Assembly: GCF_048820915.1 (NCBI RefSeq)
Contig: NZ_JBMERR010000009.1
Coordinates: 1-64,000 of the forward strand
From: Cribrihabitans_A pelagius
GTDB lineage: Bacteria > Pseudomonadota > Alphaproteobacteria > Rhodobacterales > Rhodobacteraceae
DNA length: 64,000 nt
Direction: 5' to 3'
Shown here: in pieces, positions 25,436 through 34,045 of the stretch
How the letters are laid out: each line of letters opens with the position of its first letter
Position numbering within the stretch: the stretch's first letter is position 1
Made by a program: the position numbers and the translations under genes
Notes under the pieces: generated by a model
Seen by the model: the letters and a program-made list of their open reading frames with translations, nothing else
Told to the model about the DNA's origin: nothing
Database searches by the model: none

Positions 25436-26614
25436 ATGGCAGACCAAACCGCCGCAAAGACAACGCCTGCCAGCCTCTGGCCCAATTGGCCGGTGCTGGT
25501 CTGGATGATCCTCATCACCCTGCTGATCGGCCTTGTTGCGGGCTTTGGCGCGGGGGAGATCATTTCCACCTTCAACAGCGGCTGGGGCTACGCGGCGGGG
25601 GAGTTCGCGCTGATCCTCCTGCCCTCCTTTGCGATCGCCGCCGCCATCGACCGGCAGAAGATCGAGGTGCCGCAGGCGCTCTCGGTTGGCTTTGCGCCGG
25701 TGGCCGGGGCGGGGATGATCTGCCCGGACACCGCCTATGCGGCGCTGTCGCCGATGGTGCAGACGCGCAAGCTGTCGCTCGCGTTTGGCGCTTACGCGGG
25801 CTTCAAGCTGCTGTTTCCCGCGGGTCCCCTCATCGTTGCCACCAGCCTGGGCGTTGCCGATGCCCGGCTGCTGGCTTACTGCGCAGCGATCTTCGCGCCG
25901 GTCTGGGCCGCCGGTCTGATCTACGGCCGCCTGATCGAGCGGCGCCTGGGCTTTGGCGCCGGGGTGGCCGGGCGCAGCGCGGGTGCGGCGTCGCTGGAGC
26001 TTCTGTGGCCCTTCGCGCTCCTCGCCGGGCTGCTGGCCTGTGGTGCGCTCTTTGATTTCGGCTTCAACCCGTGGCTGGAATTCGCCACCAACCCCAAGGG
26101 CGCGCTGCTGCTGACCGCCGCCGCGGCGCTTGCCATGGTGCCGGGGGCTGAGCGCCGCGGATGCATCGATGCCGCTATCCGCCGCACCGGCTCGCTGCTG
26201 CTGATCATCGGGGCCGCCAGCGCCTTCAGCGCCTTTGTCACCGCCGTGGTGCCGGTGGCGGAAATCTTCACTGCCCAGAACGGCGCCGCGGCGCTGCTGA
26301 CCCTCTTTGCGATGACGGCGCTGTTCAAGCTGCTGCAAGGCTCCAGCATGTCCACCTTTGCCGCGGCGGGCCCCGTCGCGGTTCCGATTGTCGCGGCCTC
26401 GCAGGTTTCGCCCGTGGCGGCAGTGCTGGCTATCTGCCTCGGTTCCTTTGTGGCGATCCTGCCCAACGACAGCTTCTACTGGCTGGTCCGCCGCAGCGCC
26501 CTGGCCGAGGAGCGCGAGGTCAGCGCCACCGCGATCCTGGCCGGCGGCTCGGTGCTGCAGGCGCTCCTAGGCCTTGCAGTGCTGCTCACCATGCAGGGGC
26601 TTGCCCTGATCTGA
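25436..26614 (+). CDS. GntP-family transporter (gluconate/organic anion permease-like)
   Basis: This 392-residue polytopic membrane protein has about ten or more hydrophobic helices. Family-like segments include AGAGMICPDTAYAALSP, LFPAGPLIVATSLGV and LFKLLQGSSMSTFAAAGP (the GntP 'KxxQGS' region). The ATG at 25436 is preceded by AGGGAG. It is 29 bp upstream of the ArsM-like gene. In described arsinothricin clusters an efflux pump (ArsQ, a different family) occupies this place, so export of the product or import of a carboxylate precursor are both possible. The direction of transport is not known. Confidence 0.75.
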   Translation: MADQTAAKTTPASLWPNWPVLVWMILITLLIGLVAGFGAGEIISTFNSGWGYAAGEFALILLPSFAIAAAIDRQKIEVPQALSVGFAPVAGAGMICPDTAYAALSPMVQTRKLSLAFGAYAGFKLLFPAGPLIVATSLGVADARLLAYCAAIFAPVWAAGLIYGRLIERRLGFGAGVAGRSAGAASLELLWPFALLAGLLACGALFDFGFNPWLEFATNPKGALLLTAAAALAMVPGAERRGCIDAAIRRTGSLLLIIGAASAFSAFVTAVVPVAEIFTAQNGAAALLTLFAMTALFKLLQGSSMSTFAAAGPVAVPIVAASQVSPVAAVLAICLGSFVAILPNDSFYWLVRRSALAEEREVSATAILAGGSVLQALLGLAVLLTMQGLALI

Positions 26615-26643
26615 TCCACCCCTCCCAAAACCGAGAGTTGACC

Positions 26644-27720
26644 ATGGATATCAAACAGGCCGTTTTGCAAGGCTACAGTGACCGGATTGCCGCCGCCGAT
26701 GGCGCGATGGGCACCGAGGCGGCGCAGGTCTGCCGCATGAACGACCACGACCCGGTACTGTTGAGAAACGTGCCGCAGGAGATCATCGCCCGCGATTACG
26801 GCTGCGGCAATCCCGCCCGCTTTGCCCGGCCGGGCGACGTGGTGCTGGATCTCGGCAGCGGCAGCGGCAAGATCTGCTACATCCTGGCCCAGATCGCAGG
26901 CCCGGAGGGCCGGGTTATCGGCGTCGACATGAACCGCGACATGCTTACTCTGGCACGCCGCCACCAGGCCGGGTTTGCCGCCGCCACCGGCCTCGACAAT
27001 CTGCGTTTTGCCTGGGGGTCGATCGACGACCTTGCCAGCGATCTGGAACAGGTGGAGGCAACGGTCGCGGGCCGCAGGCTCGAGGGGCTGGAGGATTACG
27101 CGGCGCTGCAAGCCGCGCTGCAGGACCAGCGCCAGAACGCGCCGCTGATCGCCGATGCCTCGGTGGATCTGGTGGTCTCGAACTGCGTCATCAACCTCGT
27201 GGACACCGCCAGCAAGGACAATGTGCTGAAGGAGATCTACCGGGTGCTGCGCCCCGGCGGGCGGATCGCACTGTCGGACAATGTCTCCAACGTGGAAGTG
27301 CCGCAGGAGCTGCGGGACGATCCCGAGCTGTGGGTCGGCTGCTATTCCGGTGTCTACCAGGAACAGGCCTTCTACGCGGCGCTGCGCCGCGCGGGCTTCA
27401 CCGGGCTCACCGTCACCGAACGTGCCGCGGTTCCGGAAAAGACCATCGGCGAGGTCACCTTCCAGTCGGTCACCGTGACGGCCGTCAAACCGCTGAGTGC
27501 CGGTCGGGAGACCGGGGAGGCCCCGGAAGTGCACCCGGTCATGTACAAGGGCCCTTGGGCCTCTGTCCGCGACGACGCCGGGACCTTTCTTGTCAGCGGT
27601 GAGGTGACCCGTGTGGACGCCCCCACGGCCCAACGGCTGCGGCAGGAGGTCTTTGCCGGGCAGCTGCACTTCCTCGACGATCCGGCAGAGCCTGCCCCCG
27701 CTGCAAGCTGCTGCGGCTAA
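26644..27720 (+). CDS. arsM: ArsM-like arsenite SAM methyltransferase with C-terminal extension
   Basis: This 358-residue class I methyltransferase has SAM motif VVLDLGSGSGKICY (residues 67-79) and GVDMNRDML. Cysteines fall at the positions that bind arsenic in ArsM: Cys54 (YGCGNP), Cys78 (KICY), Cys181 (SNCVINL) and Cys233 (VGCYSG). The spacings 78-181-233 nearly match those I recall for algal ArsM (72-174-224). A C-terminal module (about 300-345, YKGPWASVRDD) is shared with the gene two places downstream, and the chain ends in CCG, another possible thiol site. ArsM enzymes methylate As(III). Beside the RCCLKC radical SAM gene, the likely job is methylating an arsenic intermediate of an arsinothricin-like product; detoxification is the alternative. 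Confidence 0.85.
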   Translation: MDIKQAVLQGYSDRIAAADGAMGTEAAQVCRMNDHDPVLLRNVPQEIIARDYGCGNPARFARPGDVVLDLGSGSGKICYILAQIAGPEGRVIGVDMNRDMLTLARRHQAGFAAATGLDNLRFAWGSIDDLASDLEQVEATVAGRRLEGLEDYAALQAALQDQRQNAPLIADASVDLVVSNCVINLVDTASKDNVLKEIYRVLRPGGRIALSDNVSNVEVPQELRDDPELWVGCYSGVYQEQAFYAALRRAGFTGLTVTERAAVPEKTIGEVTFQSVTVTAVKPLSAGRETGEAPEVHPVMYKGPWASVRDDAGTFLVSGEVTRVDAPTAQRLRQEVFAGQLHFLDDPAEPAPAASCCG

Positions 27721-27769
27721 GCCCCCCGTCTTCCAAGCCAACGATTTCACGCCAAGGGAACTCCAGAAC

Positions 27770-29041
27770 ATGCCCTCCTCCATCCTCGTGTCCATCTTCG
27801 AAGGCGGCTACCAGCCGCTCAACGCCCTCACCGGGCTGGCAGCGCTGCGCAACGCGGGCCACGACACCGATTTCCTCGACGCCTATGTCGAAGGCTACGA
27901 CATCGAGCGGCTGAAGGCCTATGACACCATCATCTTCCCGGTGCCGCTCTACGACAGCCTGAATTCCGCCATCCAGCTCTCCAGGGAGCTGGACGCAGCC
28001 GGCTGCACCGCCGAGAAGGTGATGTTCGGCCAATATGCCACCATCAACGCCTCCTATCTGAGCGGGCGTTACGCCGACCACGTGGTGAGCGGCGAATGGG
28101 AGGTGCCGCTGGTCTCGCTGATGAACCGCAAGGCAGGCGGGCAGGAGCCGGTGGTCAACGTCTTCAGCCACGCCGCCTCGCCGGAACAGACGCTGCAGAT
28201 GCTGAAGCTGCGCGGCACCATGGCCAAACCCCTGCGCCAGGCCGCGCCGCATCTGTCGAAATACCCGCAGCCGCATCTGACCAACCTGATGGGCGAGGAA
28301 AAGATCGTCGGCGGGCTGGAGCTGACCCGCGGCTGTCACCACAAGTGCACCTATTGCTCGGTCTATTCGGCTTATGACGGCAAGGTGCTGCTGGGCGACG
28401 TGGATCAGATCATCGAGGACATCGACGTGCTGGTTGAGCAGGGCATGGAGCACATGACCTTCATCGATGCCGAGTTCTTCAACGCCACCCGCCGCAGCTT
28501 CGACGCGCTGGCGCGCATTCATAAGCGCCACCCGGGGCTCACCTTCGATTTCACCACCCGGGTCGACCACATCCTGGAAAACCGCGACCGGCTGGGGGAG
28601 CTCCGCGAGCACGGCGTGCGGGTGATCACCTCGGCGCTGGAATTCCCCAAGGAGGAGGTGCTGCAGCAGGTCCGCAAGGAGGTCACGGTGGAGGATCTCA
28701 AGGAGTCGGTCCGCCTGGTGCAGGACTCGGGCATCGTCCTCAATCCTACCTTCATCATGTTCAACCCCTGGGTCGGGCTGGAGGATTTCCCCAGGTTCCA
28801 CGATTTCCTGGTCGAAACCGGCATGGAGGATGCGGTGGATCCGGTGCAGTACGAAACTCGCCTGCACCTCTACAAGGGCTCGCCGCTGCTGAAGAACGAC
28901 AGCATCCGCGCGCTGCGGCTGGAGGAGCAGGAATTCCACTACGATTGGTTCCACCCGGACCCGCGTGTCGACGAACTGTTCCGCGCCTCTGTCACGCCGG
29001 TGGAGGAAGGCCAGTTCAAGCGCTGCTGCCTGAAGTGCTGA
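27770..29041 (+). CDS. arsL: RCCLKC-tail radical SAM enzyme, ArsL-like
   Basis: This 423-residue enzyme has an N-terminal Rossmann-like region (about 1-110) resembling B12-binding domains without the His signature. The radical SAM core binds its iron-sulphur cluster through Cys189, Cys193 and Cys196 (CHHKCTYC, a CX3CX2C motif), and the last six residues are RCCLKC. That tail marks the family that includes ArsL, which uses an aminocarboxypropyl radical from SAM to attach a carbon chain to arsenic, giving hydroxyarsinothricin. The start at 27770 follows AAGGGAA. Placed right after arsM, it supports an organoarsenical biosynthesis role. Substrate (As versus another element) is not proven. Confidence 0.86.
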   Translation: MPSSILVSIFEGGYQPLNALTGLAALRNAGHDTDFLDAYVEGYDIERLKAYDTIIFPVPLYDSLNSAIQLSRELDAAGCTAEKVMFGQYATINASYLSGRYADHVVSGEWEVPLVSLMNRKAGGQEPVVNVFSHAASPEQTLQMLKLRGTMAKPLRQAAPHLSKYPQPHLTNLMGEEKIVGGLELTRGCHHKCTYCSVYSAYDGKVLLGDVDQIIEDIDVLVEQGMEHMTFIDAEFFNATRRSFDALARIHKRHPGLTFDFTTRVDHILENRDRLGELREHGVRVITSALEFPKEEVLQQVRKEVTVEDLKESVRLVQDSGIVLNPTFIMFNPWVGLEDFPRFHDFLVETGMEDAVDPVQYETRLHLYKGSPLLKNDSIRALRLEEQEFHYDWFHPDPRVDELFRASVTPVEEGQFKRCCLKC

Positions 29042-29083
29042 TCGGCGTGCACTGACTGAAGGGGCTGAAGGAAGGGGAACGTG

Positions 29084-30145
29084 ATGAGAAAACTGGATGA
29101 ACTGATCGCCAACGCCGCGAGATTGGCCGCGGAGCAGCCGGGCAAGGGCGAAGCGCTGGATTGGAATGGCGGCGCTCTGGCCGGGGCAATAGCGGAATGG
29201 CACTCCGTGCAGCTGGCCCGGCCGGGCCAGCGCCTCTTGATTGACGTGCCCGCCGCGGCGCTGCGCAGCTGTCCGGAGCTCGCCGCCAGCGCCCCCGCCT
29301 GGCTGGTGCAGACCGGCGGCGCGCCGGACGGGGCGACGGAGCTGCCCGAGGGCTGGCAGGTGTCGCGGCGGCTGCCCTCCGACCTCTTCACCCTGGAAGA
29401 GGCGCTGCTGGCCTGGCTGCCCAATGCAGGCTCGATGCTGGCGGTCCAGCAGGTGCTCCTGCAGCGGCAGGGCGGGGAGGCCTGGATTGGATCGGGCGCG
29501 CTGCGGCAGGTCATGGCGCCCTTCCTGCTCAACACCACCGGGGAGAGCCAGCTGCCTCTGGTGCTGGCGGAATGCGCCCGGGTGCTGGAGACGGGCGGCA
29601 GTTTCGAGACGCTGGTGCTTGCCGCGGACGAGCCGCTCAGCGGCGCGGAGATCCCCTGCGAAGGCCACCTCTGCCGCCACTTCCCGAAAGAAGATGAGAT
29701 CGCGGACTTGCTGTTGCGGGCAGGTTTCCACGGGGTGACGCTGACCCCGGTTCTGGACCGCCCGGCGGTGATCACCGACGGCGCCGAGCTGCGCGCCTTT
29801 GCGCTCAGCGCCCATACCGGCACCAGGGGCGTCTGCCTGGAGCAGGGCGATGCTGCCGTCTATCTCGGCCCCTGGTCGCGGGTGGAGGACGACGACGGCC
29901 ATGTCTACCCCCGCGGGGTGCGGATCGCGGTCTGCGCCAAGACTGCAGCGGTGCTGCAGCGCCCGCCCTATGCCGGCAGTTTCGCGATCATCCCGGCCTA
30001 CGGGCGGCCGCCGCTTGAGGACGCTGCCTTGTTCGACTGCAGCCAGACCGCGGTGCGGCCGGTGGCGGAAACCAAGGGCCGCGCGCCGCTGGGCAGCTCC
30101 GGCAGGCTGGCGGCCGAATGCCGGGACGGGGACTGCGGATGCTGA
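29084..30145 (+). CDS. Degenerate ArsM-like paralogue, probably non-catalytic
   Basis: This 353-residue protein lacks the glycine-rich SAM-binding loop. Its middle (LAECARVLETGGSFETLVL) still matches the later strands of class I methyltransferases. The C-terminal module (YLGPWSRVEDDDGHVYPRG, then TAAVLQRPPYAGS) aligns with the C-terminal extension of the ArsM-like protein encoded two genes upstream. The chain ends in CRDGDCGC, a possible metal or arsenic thiol site. A GGAAGGGGAAC site precedes an overlapping GTG/ATG pair; ATG 29084 is preferred for spacing. It may be a partner or scaffold for the ArsM/ArsL enzymes. I know of no characterised homologue. Confidence 0.7.
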   Translation: MRKLDELIANAARLAAEQPGKGEALDWNGGALAGAIAEWHSVQLARPGQRLLIDVPAAALRSCPELAASAPAWLVQTGGAPDGATELPEGWQVSRRLPSDLFTLEEALLAWLPNAGSMLAVQQVLLQRQGGEAWIGSGALRQVMAPFLLNTTGESQLPLVLAECARVLETGGSFETLVLAADEPLSGAEIPCEGHLCRHFPKEDEIADLLLRAGFHGVTLTPVLDRPAVITDGAELRAFALSAHTGTRGVCLEQGDAAVYLGPWSRVEDDDGHVYPRGVRIAVCAKTAAVLQRPPYAGSFAIIPAYGRPPLEDAALFDCSQTAVRPVAETKGRAPLGSSGRLAAECRDGDCGC

Positions 30146-30190
30146 GCCTAAAACGCGCCGCTGCAGGCACGGGGCAGGCAGGGGGCAGGC

Positions 30191-31357
30191 ATGACGCAGC
30201 TTGAATCGGCCACCGCGCTGCTGGCCCGGCTGGTCTCCTTTCCCACGGTGTCGATGAGCAGCAATCTGGAGCTGATCGGCTTTGTGCAAAGCTGCCTGTC
30301 CGAACATGGCGTCACCTGCACACTGCTGCCCAACGCCGATGGCAGCAAGGCCGGTCTGATCGCCACCATCGGCCCGAACCGCCCCGGCGGCGTGGTGCTG
30401 TCGGGCCATACCGATGTGGTGCCGGTGGAGGGCCAGGACTGGTCCGCAGACCCCTGGGCCTTGCGCCATGAGGGCGGCCGCCTGCTGGGCCGCGGCGCCT
30501 GCGACATGAAGGGCTTCTGCGCGGCGGTCCTTGCCATGGTGCCGCAGTTTCAGGCCGCCGGTCTGAAGCGCCCGGTGCATATCGTCTTCAGCTATGACGA
30601 GGAAATCGGCTGTTTCGGGGTCCAGCCACTGATCGCGCACATGGCCGCCGGCATGCCGCCGCCGGAAGCGGTGATCGTAGGCGAGCCCACCGGCATGTCG
30701 ATCGTGAACGGGCACAAGGGCACCTGGTCGCTGATGACCCGGGTGACCGGCTACGAGGTGCACAGTTCGATCTGCCACACTGGTGTCTCCGCCGTGATGG
30801 CCGCGGCGCGGCTGGTGTGCTGGCTGGAGGACCGGATGCTGGAAAACGCCCGCCAGGCCGAAGCCTCCGGGCAGGGGGGCGGCTTCTCCCCGCCCTATAC
30901 CACGCTGCACGCAGGCCGCATCAAGGGCGGCACCTCGGGCAATGTCACCGCGGGCTATTGCAGCTTCCCTGCCGATATCCGGGTGATGCCGAGGGAGGAC
31001 ATGGACCGCTGGCTGTCGCGCTACCTGGACCGCACCAACTCGCTGCAGGCGGAATTGCAGAAAATCCGCCCCGAAGCCGGCATCACCGTGGAGGTGAAGG
31101 CGCGGGTGGCGGGCCTCGCGTCCGAACAGGACGGCGCGGCGGAGGCGCTGGTGCAGGCCCTCACCGGCGGCTGCGCGGCCGGCCAGGCGGGTTTCGGCAG
31201 CGAGGCCGGGCTGTTCCAGGAGGCGGGTTATTCCACCGTGATCTGCGGCCCCGGGTCAATGGCCCAGGCGCATCAGCCGGACGAATACCTGGAGGTGGCA
31301 CAGCTGCAGGAGTGCCTTGGCTTTCTCGGCGCGCTGGCACGGCATCTCGCCGCATGA
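30191..31357 (+). CDS. M20-family deacylase (ArgE/acetylornithine deacetylase-like)
   Basis: This 388-residue dizinc hydrolase has metal ligands His73 and Asp75 (SGHTDVVPV), Asp105 (GRGACDMKGF), catalytic Glu and metal Glu in SYDEEIGC (137-138), Asp/Glu in VGEPTG and a C-terminal His in AHQPDEY. The sequence follows ArgE closely and removes N-acyl groups from amino acids. The genomic position between arsL-type genes and an importer, with a PAT-like N-acetyltransferase at the end of the run, suggests it removes a protecting acetyl group from an amino-acid-like product, as happens in phosphinothricin biosynthesis. Ordinary arginine biosynthesis is the alternative, but no other arg gene is nearby. 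Confidence 0.88.
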   Translation: MTQLESATALLARLVSFPTVSMSSNLELIGFVQSCLSEHGVTCTLLPNADGSKAGLIATIGPNRPGGVVLSGHTDVVPVEGQDWSADPWALRHEGGRLLGRGACDMKGFCAAVLAMVPQFQAAGLKRPVHIVFSYDEEIGCFGVQPLIAHMAAGMPPPEAVIVGEPTGMSIVNGHKGTWSLMTRVTGYEVHSSICHTGVSAVMAAARLVCWLEDRMLENARQAEASGQGGGFSPPYTTLHAGRIKGGTSGNVTAGYCSFPADIRVMPREDMDRWLSRYLDRTNSLQAELQKIRPEAGITVEVKARVAGLASEQDGAAEALVQALTGGCAAGQAGFGSEAGLFQEAGYSTVICGPGSMAQAHQPDEYLEVAQLQECLGFLGALARHLAA

Positions 31358-31417
31358 ACGCAACACCAAAGACCGCCCCCGCAGGCGCGGGCGCAAGGTA
31401 CTGACAGGAGAGACCAC

Positions 31418-32251
31418 ATGACAAGATCCCGACGCATGCTTGCCCTTGCAGCCCTGGCCGGCGGCCTGTTTGCTGCGCTTGGCAGCCCCGGAGCGCAGGC
31501 GCAGGATGTGCCGGATATCCGCCTCGCAGGCTCCAGCACAATCGCCCCGGTGATGCTGGAGATCGGCAAGCTGTATGAGGCGGGCGAGGGCAAGGCGCGG
31601 ATCTTTGTCGAGACCGGCGGCAGCAGCAAGGGCATCGCCGACCTGCGCAAGGGGCTCACCGATGTCGCCATGGTCTCGCGCGAGCTCAAACCCTCGGAGG
31701 CCGATCTCACCGCTCATGTCATCGCCCGAGACGGCATCGCGGCGCTAATCCATGCGGAGAACCCGGTGCAAGAGATCAGCCGCGAAGAGCTGCGCGCCAT
31801 CTTTACCGGGGAGCTTTCGAACTGGTCGCAGGCGGGCGGGCCGGACCGGGAGATCATCGTGGTCTCCAAGGGCGAGGGCAGTGCCACCTCGGTGGTGCTG
31901 AACAAGTTCCTCGGGGTCACCGCGGATCAGATCAAGGGAGATCTGGTCGCCGCCGAAAACGCCCAGATGATCAAGACCGTATCGCTCACCCCGGACAGCA
32001 TCGGCTATGTCTCGATCGGGGCGGCGATGATCGACATCAGCTTTGGCGTGCCGGTCAAGCTGATTGCGCTGGGCGAGGTGCCTGCGACTTTGGAGAACGT
32101 GGCCGATGGCAGCTACAAGGCGACGCGCCCGCTCAACCTGGTGACAACCGGGGCGGAGGCGGCAGAGCTGAAGGCGCTGGTCGGCTTCAGCAAGTCCGAA
32201 GCCGTCAGTGGCATCATCCGCGATCTGTCCTACACGCCGGTCAGCCAGTGA
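31418..32251 (+). CDS. pstS: PstS-like phosphate/oxyanion-binding protein
   Basis: This 277-residue periplasmic protein has a signal peptide (RMLALAALAGGLFAALGS, cleaved near GAQAQ). Oxyanion-binding loops of the PstS family follow: LAGSSTIAPV, ETGGSSKGIADL and SKGEGSATSVVLN. It is shorter than E. coli PstS (about 320 mature residues), like the compact class of Pst binding proteins. It overlaps the PstC gene by GTGA. PstS binds phosphate, and arsenate is a well known analogue; the position between organoarsenical genes suggests a dedicated arsenate supply, which is inference. Confidence 0.87.
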   Translation: MTRSRRMLALAALAGGLFAALGSPGAQAQDVPDIRLAGSSTIAPVMLEIGKLYEAGEGKARIFVETGGSSKGIADLRKGLTDVAMVSRELKPSEADLTAHVIARDGIAALIHAENPVQEISREELRAIFTGELSNWSQAGGPDREIIVVSKGEGSATSVVLNKFLGVTADQIKGDLVAAENAQMIKTVSLTPDSIGYVSIGAAMIDISFGVPVKLIALGEVPATLENVADGSYKATRPLNLVTTGAEAAELKALVGFSKSEAVSGIIRDLSYTPVSQ

Positions 32252-33174
32252 GCGTGCCACTGAGCGCAGAGGCGGCATATGCGGCGCAAGCCGGGCGCCC
32301 GGGCGCCGGGCCGCGCGCGCCGCTGGCCGAGCGCCTGCTGCGGGCCGTTCTTGCCACGGTTTTTGCATTGGGCTGCCTGACGGTGCTGGTAGTGGCGTGG
32401 GTTATCCTGCGCGGCGCCGCGCCGGCTCTCGCGGCGATTCCGCTGCTGCAGTTCCTCACCGACCCGGACTGGTATCCCACCCGCGGGCTTTTCGACCTGA
32501 AGCCGATGCTTGCGGGCAGCCTGCTGGCCTCACTCGGCGCGGTGGCGATTGCTACGCCGGTGAGCGTCATGCTTGCCGCGGCAATGCAATTCTTTCTCGC
32601 CCCGCTTGCCGCCGCGGCGCTGCGGCGCGGGCTGTTTGTCATGGCAGCGATGCCGACCGTGATACTCGGCTTCTGGGGGCTGACCCAGGTGGTGCCCCTG
32701 GCCGCCCGCGCAGCGCCTCCGGGCTTCGCCCTGATCAGCGGTATACTGGTGCTGGCGCTGATGATCGTGCCCACAACGGCGCTGCTGATCGACACCGCGC
32801 TTGCGAAACTGCCGCGGCCGATGCTGCATGGCGCCCTGGCGCTGGGCGCGGCGCCTGGGCTCGCCTGCTTTTCGATGGCGATGGTGGTGGTCCGCCGGGC
32901 GGTGCTGTCGGCGGCACTTCTGGGGTTGGGCCGCGCCTTGGGCGAGACCATCGTGGTGTTGATGGTGACCGGCAACAAGGCCGAACTGCCGCAGGGCCTG
33001 TTCGATCCCATCCGCACCCTCACGGCCAATGTGGCCCTTGAGATGGGCTATGCCGAGCCGCTGCACGGATCGGTGCTGTTCCTGAGCGTGCTGATCCTGT
33101 TTGCGCTGGCCACCGGGCTGGCACTGCTGATCTACCTGCTCGATGCCGGCCCCCCCACGCAGGTGGATGTCTGA
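32248..33174 (+). CDS. pstC: PstC-type phosphate ABC transporter permease
   Basis: This 308-residue permease starts with GTG overlapping the previous stop. About 30 soluble residues precede six helices. The conserved cytoplasmic loop is LGLGRALGETIVVLMVTGN, typical of PstC. With PstA it forms the membrane channel of the importer. The N-terminal extension is rich in Ala, Gly and Pro and carries no motif. Confidence 0.9.
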   Translation: MSVPLSAEAAYAAQAGRPGAGPRAPLAERLLRAVLATVFALGCLTVLVVAWVILRGAAPALAAIPLLQFLTDPDWYPTRGLFDLKPMLAGSLLASLGAVAIATPVSVMLAAAMQFFLAPLAAAALRRGLFVMAAMPTVILGFWGLTQVVPLAARAAPPGFALISGILVLALMIVPTTALLIDTALAKLPRPMLHGALALGAAPGLACFSMAMVVVRRAVLSAALLGLGRALGETIVVLMVTGNKAELPQGLFDPIRTLTANVALEMGYAEPLHGSVLFLSVLILFALATGLALLIYLLDAGPPTQVDV

Positions 33175-33175
33175 G

Positions 33176-34027
33176 ATGGCCGTCCGAAGACCCCCTGTGC
33201 CCAGCCGCAGCCTCACGGAACGGCTGACCGCGCTTGCCTTCTACGCCGTGAGCGCAATCGTGTGCCTGGTCTACGGCAAGATCGTCTTCGACATCGCGGT
33301 GCAGGGGCTGGGACAGAGCAACCTCGCCTACCTGAGCGAAGCGCCGCGCCATTCGGGCAGGGCCGGCGGGGTGTTTCCCATCCTGGTCTCCACGCTTGCG
33401 GTGCTGGGGATCGCGGTGGCGGCGGCACTGCCGGTCAGCCTGGCGCTGGCACTTTTCGTGACCGAGTACCTGCCCGCGGGCGGGCGCGCGGTGCGGCTGT
33501 TCCGGGCCAGCATGCTGGTGCTGGCCAGCGTGCCTTCGATCGCCTTTGGCCTCTTCGGCAGCAGCTTCTTTGCGCAGGCGCTGGGCTTGGGCACCTCGCT
33601 CTTGACCGGTGGGCTCACGCTGGCAGTGATGATCCTGCCGATCTGCGCATTCGCTTTCGAGGAGGTGTTCCGCCTGCTGCCCGCCGGCTACCGCAGCGGC
33701 GCCTATGCGCTGGGCGCGGGCAAGGCGCGGTTCATCTTCCGCATCCTGATCCCTGCCTGCGCGCCGGAGATCATCACCGTTCTGCTCTTGGGCAGCGGAC
33801 GGGCGCTGGCCGAGACTGCGGCGCTGATGTTCACCAGCGGCTATTCTGACCGGATGCCCGATAGCCTGCTCGACCCGGGCCGGGTGCTGTCGATCCACAT
33901 CTATGACCTCGCGATGAACATTCCGGGCGGCGATAGCCGCGCCGCGGCCGCCGCGCTGCTGCTGATTGCGCTGTTTTTGCTGATCAGCTCGGCCGGGATG
34001 TTCTTTTCCACCCGCGCCAGGCGCTGA
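33176..34027 (+). CDS. pstA: PstA-type phosphate ABC transporter permease
   Basis: This 283-residue permease has the PstA loop GSGRALAETAALMFTSGYSD and the C-terminal part SIHIYDLAMNIPGGD (both short quotations). Two starts are possible: ATG 33167, which overlaps the pstC stop, or ATG 33176, which has AGGTGG at better distance. The second is used here. It is coupled to pstC and followed 18 bp later by pstB. Confidence 0.9.
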   Translation: MAVRRPPVPSRSLTERLTALAFYAVSAIVCLVYGKIVFDIAVQGLGQSNLAYLSEAPRHSGRAGGVFPILVSTLAVLGIAVAAALPVSLALALFVTEYLPAGGRAVRLFRASMLVLASVPSIAFGLFGSSFFAQALGLGTSLLTGGLTLAVMILPICAFAFEEVFRLLPAGYRSGAYALGAGKARFIFRILIPACAPEIITVLLLGSGRALAETAALMFTSGYSDRMPDSLLDPGRVLSIHIYDLAMNIPGGDSRAAAAALLLIALFLLISSAGMFFSTRARR

Positions 34028-34045
34028 ACTCAGGGAGCTTGCCTC

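Noticed and set aside
26644..27720. Methyltransferase as a UbiE or generic SAM enzyme
   Set aside because: The four cysteines at ArsM positions and the neighbouring RCCLKC radical SAM gene fit ArsM better.
27593..30910. A long open minus-strand frame over the arsM-arsL region
   Set aside because: It is antisense to three genes with clear motifs and shows only composition-driven residues (His, Gln, Arg, Ala).
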